Source: Pseudoalteromonas tunicata
GTDB lineage: Bacteria > Pseudomonadota > Gammaproteobacteria > Enterobacterales > Alteromonadaceae
Assembly: GCF_002310815.1 (NCBI RefSeq)
Contig: NZ_CP011032.1
Span: 1,466,001 to 1,530,000 of the forward strand
Direction of reading: 5' to 3'
DNA length: 64,000 bases
The translations under genes were made by a program, and so were the position numbers. Positions 57,002 to 64,000 of this stretch are shown piece after piece. How positions within the stretch are numbered: position 1 is the first letter of the stretch; each line of letters starts with the position of its first letter. The notes under the pieces were generated by a model, which saw only the letters and a list, made by a program, of their open reading frames with translations, searched no databases and was not told the origin of the DNA.

Positions 57002-57574
57002 TTAGTGCATACGATAGGCTAAGCTATCGTTGCATGTATTGTTGTTTTTAGGTGTATTTGGTCCAACAACTTGCAGGTATTGATAGCTCATACCACCTAG
57101 AGTGGGTTTGATACTTTCCTCGAACTGTTGTGCTATGGATTCTATTTGGCTTGCTGTTTTTTCTAACCTATCAAAATCAGCTTGATGCTGTGCTATGAAG
57201 TTTTCTAGTTGCTTAGCGGCCTGTTCTTGTTTTGCCAGCAGAGTTTTATTTATGGTGAGCGTATGCTCATTTTCAACAACTGCTAATTCGGTTATGGCTG
57301 ATATTTCAGTTGAGTAGGCATTTATTTGTTGTTCAATTTTTTCAATTGGCGACTGAGCTATTTCAATCGCTTTTTGTGCTGTCTCCAGTTTTTGATAGAG
57401 CGTAATTTGAGGTGCTGTCATTGGTATATCGGCGACTTGGTTGCAATTATTGTAGGCTTGTATCCGATATTCGGTTGCCGTATCACTGGCAGTGTGATAG
57501 GTCGTTGATGCTGTTGCCGCAAGCGCAATGAGGATGCACGGGAGTGCGATTAGTAATGGATTAAAGTGTTTCAT
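57002..57574 (-). CDS. Hypothetical exported coiled-coil protein
   Basis: 190 residues with a signal peptide (LLIALPCILIALAATAS), then a long helical region (about 65-165) with heptad-like Leu/Ile and Gln/Glu content, ending in a polar tail with two cysteines. No known family recognised. Stands alone between yjjG and the fifth receptor. Confidence 0.6.
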   Translation of the reverse strand: MKHFNPLLIALPCILIALAATASTTYHTASDTATEYRIQAYNNCNQVADIPMTAPQITLYQKLETAQKAIEIAQSPIEKIEQQINAYSTEISAITELAVVENEHTLTINKTLLAKQEQAAKQLENFIAQHQADFDRLEKTASQIESIAQQFEESIKPTLGGMSYQYLQVVGPNTPKNNNTCNDSLAYRMH

Positions 57575-57673
57575 GCTGACTATCCTGTGTGGTTAATGGT
57601 GTTAGGCCGTTTATCAGTTAGTCGTGCAGGAGCTGAAAATAGTTTGTTATGGATTATTATTTTTTGTCGTTTA

Positions 57674-57699
57674 TAAAAAAGACGACCGAAGTCGTCTTT
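57674..57699 (-). terminator. Terminator for the minus-strand TonB receptor 5
   Basis: GACGAC/GTCGTC stem; read on the minus strand it has a TTCG loop and a T-run. Confidence 0.85.
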
Positions 57700-57726
57700 A
57701 AAGGTATCGTTTTTTAAATAAATTAC

Positions 57727-60174
57727 TTAAAAACGGTAGCTGGTGCTGAGATAGAAAGTACGACCCACAACATCATATAAACTTGGGATTGTATTCATAT
57801 CGTTACCATCTGGAACGTATTCAGGATCGGTATCAAGCAGGTTTTTAACGCCCCCGTTAATACGCCATTGATCATTCACTTCGTAGGCAGCACTTACGTT
57901 GTGATAAACCACATCATCGGTAGTGTATTTATCACCATCGTTATTGCCATCCATACCTTGAATATACTGCGCGTTATAGGCAAGCGTCACTGCATCAGTT
58001 AGATTGTAATCAACCGTAAAGTTGGCTTTTAGTTTTGAGTATCCACCCATATTGCCATCAATAGTCCCTTCATAATTAATACCATCTTCTTTAAATTCAA
58101 TTAAATAAGTAGTATCTAACGTGATACGGTAACTATCTTGGCGGTAGCCGATGTTCCAATCAATCCCAGATGTTTGTTGCGAACCAACATTGGTTAAAAC
58201 CGATGTCATATCCGATAAATCACCAGCAGGTGTGATGTTAATTGAATCACATGCTTGTTGTTGACCGGCAAAACAATTATTCATTTGGTTTTGTACATTT
58301 AAACGGCTGATAGCGTCGGTAATATCAAATGACCAGTAATCTAATGTGCTTGATAAACCATCAGTGATTTCCCACACCATACCAAAGGTGAATGATTCAC
58401 TTTCTTCAGGTTGTAAGTTTAAATCGCCCGTATAGTTCACTAAAATTTGTGCATCGGGTGCATTGCCCCACGGATCGTCTAAGTAATCGAACGAACCTGA
58501 GTTACCGCCGTAAAGTTCAGCAACATTTGGTGCTCTAAAGCCTGTTGCTGCAACTGAGCGCATCATAAACTCATCGTTGAAACGGTATGTTGCACCCACT
58601 TTCCAAGTTACTGCTGTACCAAAGGTTGAGTAGTTATCAAAGCGAGTTGCCGCTTCAAGTGATAATTGATCGTTCACTGGCATTGATACTTCGCCATAAA
58701 CAGACTGTACCGAGTAGTTACCTGAAGTAGGGTCTTGTTGTGCTGCGGTACTTTCACCTGCTTGAGTAATTAAATCAGGGGTATAAAAACCACTTTCAAA
58801 ACGGTTTTCAATACCTACGGCATAGCCTAAGTCAAATGAAGTCACACCGCTTAATCCTGCTGCCATGATGAATTGCTCATTGCCACCTTTGTTGGTTTCG
58901 GTGTACATGGTACCTTGGCTGGCTAAAAAGTCGCGCGAGAGTGCATCACCGCTGAACCATAAATCTTGGTTAGCATAAATGCTCTTTTCCATGTTGCCGG
59001 CGTGAATTGAGTTTTGTACTTTATCTTCAGAATCATTACGACCATAGGTGACAGATACATCCCAGCTTGCATCTGACTCTAGCTCACCTGTAATACCTAA
59101 AGAGAAACGGTATGTATCGGTTACTTGCTCCGAAATACGTGGGCCTGCATCGGTCATGCGACGGCGGTAGTTTAATTCTTGCGCTACATTACCATCGGTG
59201 TCTGCAAAAAGTTGCGAGTATTTATCGGCAAGTTTAGCGCTTAATAAATCGATGTTGGCTGGTTGTGGTGCCATTTGTTGATTTGATTCACGACGAGTGT
59301 ACATTAAGTCTGCATTAATGCGTGTATCTGCGTCTAATTCAGTGGTGAAGCTTGAAAATGCACTGAATAATTCGTTAGGTGTTTGAGCGTAACTATCTTG
59401 AGTAAAGTCATAGCAGTGTTGACGTTTTTTAAAGCCACCTTGACCATCTGGTGTTTTGCCACCTAATGTACCTTCAGGTATAAATGATGAACAACCAGGT
59501 TCAACATGATCACGATCGGCCTGAATAATTTTGCCACGTTCTGAGAATTGTGCACCAATGACCAAGTTACCACCGGCAAACTCAACACCATGCAATATAC
59601 TCACGCCACCACTTGTACCATCACCTTGAGCTGTTTCGCTAACATCCGCGGCGATTTTAGTGCCTTCAAAATCTTGTTTTGTGATGATATTAACGACACC
59701 AGCAATAGCATCTGAGCCGTATACCGCAGATGCGCCATCTTTCAATATTTCGATTGATTTGATCATCGCCACAGGAATGGTATTTAAATCAACAGATGAA
59801 TCAGCACCTGTGCCTGATGCCACCATACGACGGCCATTTAATAATACCAAGGTACGATTAGTGCCCATACCGCGAAGGTTAACTGTGGCAGAGCCACCTG
59901 AACCATTATTTGATGTAGCACCTAGGTTCATACCTGCCGCAACAGGTTGCTTTGATAAAATCTCTTCAACAGATGCATAACCACTTTGTGCGATTAACTC
60001 AGCTGAAATTACTGTTACAGGGCTTGCGGTTTCCATATCCGTACGATTAATGCGAGAGCCTGTTACTTGAATTGTCTCAATGGCATCAAGAGACGATGTT
60101 TCTGCAACACTGACGGTACTATAAAAAAGGGGAAGTGCAGCAAGCACTGCTAAATTCAGAGACGTTTTGTTCAT
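57727..60174 (-). CDS. TonB-dependent receptor 5
   Basis: 815 residues. The signal peptide ends SVAE. The TonB-box-like ETIQVTGSRINRTD is followed by a plug with NLRGMGTNRTLVLLNGRRMV and IEILKDGASAVYGSDAIAGVVNIIT. The barrel contains SVAATGFRAPNVAELYGG and ends in STSYRF. It is the RINRTD/NNGR subgroup, whose members often take peptides, sugars or vitamins. The 666-bp upstream spacer (60175-60840) holds no gene; a TTGATA/TATAAT pair on the + strand (60436-60466) has 19-base spacing and is too uncertain to call. Confidence 0.9.
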   Translation of the reverse strand: MNKTSLNLAVLAALPLFYSTVSVAETSSLDAIETIQVTGSRINRTDMETASPVTVISAELIAQSGYASVEEILSKQPVAAGMNLGATSNNGSGGSATVNLRGMGTNRTLVLLNGRRMVASGTGADSSVDLNTIPVAMIKSIEILKDGASAVYGSDAIAGVVNIITKQDFEGTKIAADVSETAQGDGTSGGVSILHGVEFAGGNLVIGAQFSERGKIIQADRDHVEPGCSSFIPEGTLGGKTPDGQGGFKKRQHCYDFTQDSYAQTPNELFSAFSSFTTELDADTRINADLMYTRRESNQQMAPQPANIDLLSAKLADKYSQLFADTDGNVAQELNYRRRMTDAGPRISEQVTDTYRFSLGITGELESDASWDVSVTYGRNDSEDKVQNSIHAGNMEKSIYANQDLWFSGDALSRDFLASQGTMYTETNKGGNEQFIMAAGLSGVTSFDLGYAVGIENRFESGFYTPDLITQAGESTAAQQDPTSGNYSVQSVYGEVSMPVNDQLSLEAATRFDNYSTFGTAVTWKVGATYRFNDEFMMRSVAATGFRAPNVAELYGGNSGSFDYLDDPWGNAPDAQILVNYTGDLNLQPEESESFTFGMVWEITDGLSSTLDYWSFDITDAISRLNVQNQMNNCFAGQQQACDSINITPAGDLSDMTSVLTNVGSQQTSGIDWNIGYRQDSYRITLDTTYLIEFKEDGINYEGTIDGNMGGYSKLKANFTVDYNLTDAVTLAYNAQYIQGMDGNNDGDKYTTDDVVYHNVSAAYEVNDQWRINGGVKNLLDTDPEYVPDGNDMNTIPSLYDVVGRTFYLSTSYRF

Positions 60175-60840
60175 TTGGACCTACTTGTTGTTAATAAAAC
60201 AGAGCCAACAGAGTGTGATTTTATTGAGAGACTGTTGGAGACGACACGCAAAGTAGGATTTTGAAACTGAACGGCAAATGAATGGTAGGTTGTTTATTGT
60301 TCTTATTATTTTGTTTTACACAATTAAAGTGGTTTTTAGTTTGAATGTGAATTATTTGTACAAATAAAAACACTTTAGATTCATCATACTAGATAATTTT
60401 TAAATGGCAATTGAAACAAGTGTAATAGTTATAACTTGATATGTAATCAAATGTAATCGGTATAATAAAAGTCCTATAAAAATGGTTGGTTACAATTGAT
60501 TTACCTATTTTTAATCCTTAGCTGATGTCCCGTAAAACTTTGTTTTCAAACCAACTGTATCCAAAAACAACAGCGAGTTTTTTGTGACATTAAATGCTCT
60601 TAAAAATAGCCTTTTTGGCGTATTTATTGTGCAATTATTACCTGGTTATCATCCAGTGTGTTTTTAAAATCATCATTTTTTGATGCTGCTACTATTAATT
60701 TAATTCATTCAATATGAACTTAGTTCTATGCTCATCATGGTGAAAAAAGGGGGCATTAATTGGAATTATGCAGTAAATAGATGGCAAACAGGTTACACTG
60801 CGCATAGATAAATTAGTGATTAAAGTTGTGAGTCCAAAAG

Positions 60841-61146
60841 ATGAAAATGAGTAAAATTTGCCAGCGTTTAAACGAAAAACTATTAGCGGTACTTGCACAC
60901 ATGAGCGAAGAGGCAAAACAAATAGAGGGTTTTAGCCATTTAAGCCATACCGTTGAGTTTGATTGTTTTCCGGGTAGTTTATTAGTGCATTATCATTTTA
61001 CGGATACACAAACATTGCGTATTGCACTTGATAGCCATGTTGAAACTAAATTACAAAAACAACTGCATAAGTTACTTTTTAAAAAGGGGATTTTATTAAA
61101 AGACCCTAAAATGAATTTAAAGCTACAAGGGCCAAAGCAGCTGTAA
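60841..61146 (+). CDS. Hypothetical small cytoplasmic protein
   Basis: 101 residues, basic C-terminus, no signal peptide. It begins MKMSKICQRLNEKLLAVLAHMSEEAKQIEG and has a beta stretch LLVHYHFTDTQTLRIALDSHV. I recognise no family. It converges on the S46 peptidase with a terminator between. Confidence 0.65.
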   Translation: MKMSKICQRLNEKLLAVLAHMSEEAKQIEGFSHLSHTVEFDCFPGSLLVHYHFTDTQTLRIALDSHVETKLQKQLHKLLFKKGILLKDPKMNLKLQGPKQL

Positions 61147-61207
61147 TTCTTTAGCTTAGCTTAGCCAACACGAGTTATATTGTGCTCGTATTTGGCTTAC
61201 AGAAATT

Positions 61208-61233
61208 AAAAAGGGCGCTTGTGCGCCCTTTAT
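61208..61233. terminator. Bidirectional terminator before the S46 peptidase stop
   Basis: AAAGGGCGC/GCGCCCTTT stem with TTGT loop. Confidence 0.85.
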
Positions 61234-61235
61234 TG

Positions 61236-63395
61236 TTATTTAACGATATTCATTTCATCTAATAAATTTTGTGCATTATCTACTTTATCCATCACCCACA
61301 GCATGTAGCGTGAATCAACATGGATTGAACGATTAAATTCAGGATTGTAATCCCAATCGCCAATAATACTTTCGTACACACCATCAAACAGTAAGCCTAC
61401 AAGTTCAGCTTTACCATTTAAGGTTGGGGAACCTGAGTTACCACCGGTTGTATCTACGTTTGATAAGAAGTTCACTGGTACGGTGTTCATGCCACCGGTG
61501 TAGTCACCAAATAATTTTGCTTTAATCAAATCTTGCTGTTTTTTCGGCGCATTAAATGGATCTACATCGGTGTTTTTGGCTAATAAACCTTCTAAAGACG
61601 TAAATGGAGTGGCAACTAAACCATCTTGTGGCGAATAGCCACCCACGGTGCCGTATGTGACGCGTAATGTGCTGTTGGCATCGGCATAGACAGGTTTATT
61701 TTGTGCTTTGTTAAAGGCAATAATAGCCGACATAAGCTGTGGGCGAGCAGCTTGTAATTTACCTGCAAGTGCTTTGTCTTTATCTTCCTCAGCTTTCATT
61801 ACCGCAAAAATTGCATTTGCGTATTGGATGAAAGGATCTTGGCTGTTTTTAAGCTCATTAAATGGCTGTTGGTACAAGGCTAAACGTGCCGCTTCATCAT
61901 TAAGTGCTGAGCTGGCATACATTTGTGCAAGTAATTCACTGTGTTTTGTTTTATCAAAACCGTTTTCTAATTTAAACGCTTTGTCGACTTCAGCAAAACG
62001 CTCTTCTTTTGGTAACGCAGCATATAGCTCTAAAAAGTGCAGTAAAATAGCTTGGTCAACTGTCGCATCAAAGCGGCGAGTCATGCGTTTTAAACTTGCT
62101 TCAAAACGTGGTAAATCACGTTCTTGATAGCCTGATTCACGTTCGGCATCAGGTTTTTGCATTTCATATGATAAACGATATAAACCACGGGCTGTGCTAA
62201 TCATTTGTGAACGATGAACATACCCTAACATGCGGTCGCGTTCATTATGCTCTTGTGATTGTGCCACTAACGTTGACAATTCCTTTAAGACTTTGCCATA
62301 TTGTTTTTTACGTTTTCGGTCGCTATTGATCCACGCACTTAGCTCTTGCTCAAACTGTTTTTTACGTTCAAACATGGTGCCTTTGTTAAAGCTTTCAATC
62401 ATTGAGCCGTAGTTTTTAATGTAGTTATTGTAGCCTGCGATAGTGCTTTCATAAGCAATACGAGCTTTGCTGCCATCTTCTGAGTTTTCTTCAATCAGTG
62501 ATACATATTTTGAGTTATGTTCACGTGATTTTGGATAACTGGTATTAAAGGTGTAATCAACCTCAGCCGCAATGCGATAGCGATTGGTGCGACCTGGATA
62601 GCCCGTTACCATAACAAAATCACCATCTTGTACACCTTTAGCACTCACACTGAGGTAAGACGCTGGCACATATGGGACGTTATCTTGGCTAAACTCAGCT
62701 GGTTTTCCATCTTTGCCAACATAAGCGCGGTAAAAGGCAAAATCACCGGTATGGCGCGGCCACATCCAGTTATCGATATCGCCGCCATATTTACCTACAC
62801 CCATTGCTGGGGTGTACGCTAAGCGTACGTCTTTAATTTCAAGCGATTTAATTAAGTAAAACTCTAATCCGCCGTGGAATGAATACACATTACAACGGTA
62901 GTTTTTATCGGCTTCACATTCTGCCACTAAGGCTTTTTCATTTTTCTCTAGGGCATCATAACGAGCTTTTGCATTGAGCTTTTGTGTGCCTTTAATTACT
63001 TTATCGGTCACATCAGTCACAGTTTCTGTTACATAAACACGCGAGCCAGGTGCTGCAGGTAAGTCTTCTGCAGGTGACTTGGCTAAAAATCCATTTTCTA
63101 AAATATTATTTTCAGGTGTTGAATTATATTGAATTGAACCATAAGCACAGTGATGGTTGGTGACAACTAACCCTTGTGGTGATACAAATGAAGCAGTACA
63201 ACCACCTAGGCTGATAACGGCGTTCATTGGAAATTCAGTCAGTTTTGAAATTGATTTAGCATCAATTTCAAGCCCTTTAGCTTTTAATATTGATTCAAGC
63301 TCAGGAAGTTGGTGTGGTTGCCACATGCCTTCATCGGCAATAGCTGTACCACAAAGTGCAAGCGATAGCGTTGCAACAAGAGGTTTTAAGCGCAT
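61236..63395 (-). CDS. S46-family dipeptidyl peptidase, exported
   Basis: Periplasmic exopeptidase removing dipeptides (DPP7/DPP11 family). 719 residues from ATG 63395, preferred because AAGGAAC precedes it; a start at 63422 gives an implausible leader. Signal peptide MRLKPLVATLSLALCGTAIA. Chymotrypsin-like His in VTNHHCAYGSIQ and Ser in GGNSGSP are present. The P1 specificity residue is not assigned. It is likely to work with the prolyl oligopeptidase and isoaspartyl peptidase in peptide use. Confidence 0.94.
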   Translation of the reverse strand: MRLKPLVATLSLALCGTAIADEGMWQPHQLPELESILKAKGLEIDAKSISKLTEFPMNAVISLGGCTASFVSPQGLVVTNHHCAYGSIQYNSTPENNILENGFLAKSPAEDLPAAPGSRVYVTETVTDVTDKVIKGTQKLNAKARYDALEKNEKALVAECEADKNYRCNVYSFHGGLEFYLIKSLEIKDVRLAYTPAMGVGKYGGDIDNWMWPRHTGDFAFYRAYVGKDGKPAEFSQDNVPYVPASYLSVSAKGVQDGDFVMVTGYPGRTNRYRIAAEVDYTFNTSYPKSREHNSKYVSLIEENSEDGSKARIAYESTIAGYNNYIKNYGSMIESFNKGTMFERKKQFEQELSAWINSDRKRKKQYGKVLKELSTLVAQSQEHNERDRMLGYVHRSQMISTARGLYRLSYEMQKPDAERESGYQERDLPRFEASLKRMTRRFDATVDQAILLHFLELYAALPKEERFAEVDKAFKLENGFDKTKHSELLAQMYASSALNDEAARLALYQQPFNELKNSQDPFIQYANAIFAVMKAEEDKDKALAGKLQAARPQLMSAIIAFNKAQNKPVYADANSTLRVTYGTVGGYSPQDGLVATPFTSLEGLLAKNTDVDPFNAPKKQQDLIKAKLFGDYTGGMNTVPVNFLSNVDTTGGNSGSPTLNGKAELVGLLFDGVYESIIGDWDYNPEFNRSIHVDSRYMLWVMDKVDNAQNLLDEMNIVK

Positions 63396-63488
63396 TTTTT
63401 GTTCCTTATTGTTATATCTCATTTAGGGTACGTGTATTGCGCTATTGACGTCAATGGCTCTGCGACGAGCTGTTATAATATAACGCTA

Positions 63489-63693
63489 ATTAACCTCAAT
63501 ACTGGGTATAAATCTATCTCAGGCAGCTATTTTTAACGCTAACAGCGTTGAATTCGCTTGCAATAGATCCGCTATTGACGCACCAATCCGCCTCGTTACC
63601 CTTGAAAAGCCGCTTGCTAGAGATGAATTAAAATTAGATATCTAATTTTAATTCAAAGTATTGGTAAATATCTTATCCAGAATTGAGGTTAAT
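63489..63693 (+). repeat. MITE-like element, copy B
   Basis: About 205 bp bounded by ATTAACCTCAATACTGG and CCAGAATTGAGGTTAAT in inverted orientation. It aligns throughout with copy A at 15872-16072 on the opposite strand. It fills the spacer between the S46 gene and the edge gene and has no coding capacity. Confidence 0.75.
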
Positions 63694-63731
63694 TATACTT
63701 GGAACTTATGTAAGAGGAGTAAGGTGAACGA

Positions 63732-64000
63732 TCATGTTTTTGAACAAGGTAGCTTTGCTTGTGTTTGACACCGAGCTTGAGCGCTTTCAATGCTATCACC
63801 CCCCAAACAATAATCTAAACGAATAACTTGCTCGCTCGCTGCTGCAACTTGGCCTGCTTGAGGTTGCCACTTAAAGCGTTTTAACGTTTTAATCGTCTCT
63901 TTAGCTAATGATTTTTTGTTCGTTACCTCTGAGATTAAGCTCACTTTGTTTGTTTTGCCCTCGGCTGAAATTTCAACATTAAAAATGCCACAGCCGATAA
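63732..64000 (-). CDS. TonB-like C-terminal domain protein, partial at window edge
   Basis: The last 89 codons of a minus-strand gene that continues past the right edge. The visible part reads CGIFNVEISAEGKTNKVSLIS ... ETIKTLKRFKWQP ... EQVIRLDYCL, the beta-alpha-beta pattern of a TonB C-terminal or related energy-transducer domain, followed by a cysteine-containing tail. The N-terminus is outside the window, so role and length are open. Confidence 0.65.
   Translation of the reverse strand, partial: IGCGIFNVEISAEGKTNKVSLISEVTNKKSLAKETIKTLKRFKWQPQAGQVAAASEQVIRLDYCLGGDSIESAQARCQTQAKLPCSKT

Noticed and set aside
60436..60466. TTGATA/TATAAT promoter on the + strand
   Set aside because: Spacing of 19 bases and 375 bases from the next gene in AT-rich sequence; not enough to call.

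Overview
The window is an AT-rich chromosomal segment from a marine-type gammaproteobacterium, most likely Alteromonadales and close to Pseudoalteromonas. This rests on six TonB-dependent receptors, a GIRRSLEA-type receptor pair with flavin-dependent halogenase-like genes, secreted S8, S9 and S46 peptidases, and familiar housekeeping genes (pgi, zwf, pgl, hrpA, rlmI, astB, yjjX, yjjG). The genus is inferred from gene content and not from any search. No rRNA, tRNA, CRISPR array or complete insertion sequence was found.

Layout. 0-2.3 kb: a three-domain sulfur protein (cysteine desulfurase, metallo-beta-lactamase-like domain, rhodanese). 2.4-8.1 kb: a LacI-family regulator divergent from pgi, a 505-bp spacer with tandem hairpins, then zwf-pgl. 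8.1-23.1 kb: an accessory locus with two paralogous TonB receptors, four flavin-dependent tryptophan-halogenase-like proteins, a DUF6445-type putative Fe(II)/2-oxoglutarate protein and a SapC-family protein. 23.3-32.2 kb: DUF465 and DksA-like small proteins, isoaspartyl peptidase, prolyl oligopeptidase, a third TonB receptor, an EamA transporter and a DUF2780 protein. 32.3-34.6 kb: a decay zone with a frameshifted serine beta-lactamase-like pseudogene, a broken secreted-protein gene, an IS110-type transposase remnant and a GNAT gene with an apparent ATT start. 34.6-47 kb: hypotheticals, hrpA, a response regulator with a PilZ protein, a modular S8 protease, rlmI and astB. 46.4-55.5 kb: a hydrolase-like / acetoacetate-decarboxylase-like / FAD-oxidoreductase operon, a fourth TonB receptor and a hybrid sensor kinase. 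55.6-64 kb: yjjX, yjjG, a fifth large receptor, an S46 peptidase and, at the right edge, the C-terminus of a TonB-like protein. (Receptors: 9090, 16524, 27906, 50538, 57727; the sixth TonB-system element is the edge TonB-like protein, so there are five receptors plus one TonB-like end.)

The most interesting structure is a set of near-identical LacI-type palindromes of the form TGACARCGYTGTCA. Two lie before pgi, one at the exact centre of a perfect 66-bp palindrome after pgl, one 58 bp before the first receptor, one 56 bp before the second receptor, one inside the DUF6445 coding sequence, and a one-mismatch copy before the secreted S8 protease. They tie glucose-6-phosphate metabolism to outer-membrane uptake and to the halogenase-like cluster as one probable local regulon, with the divergent LacI-family protein as the leading candidate regulator. 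Other notable items are a 200-bp element with terminal inverted repeats present twice (15.9 and 63.5 kb), and three successive hairpins with apparent compensatory changes between pgi and zwf.
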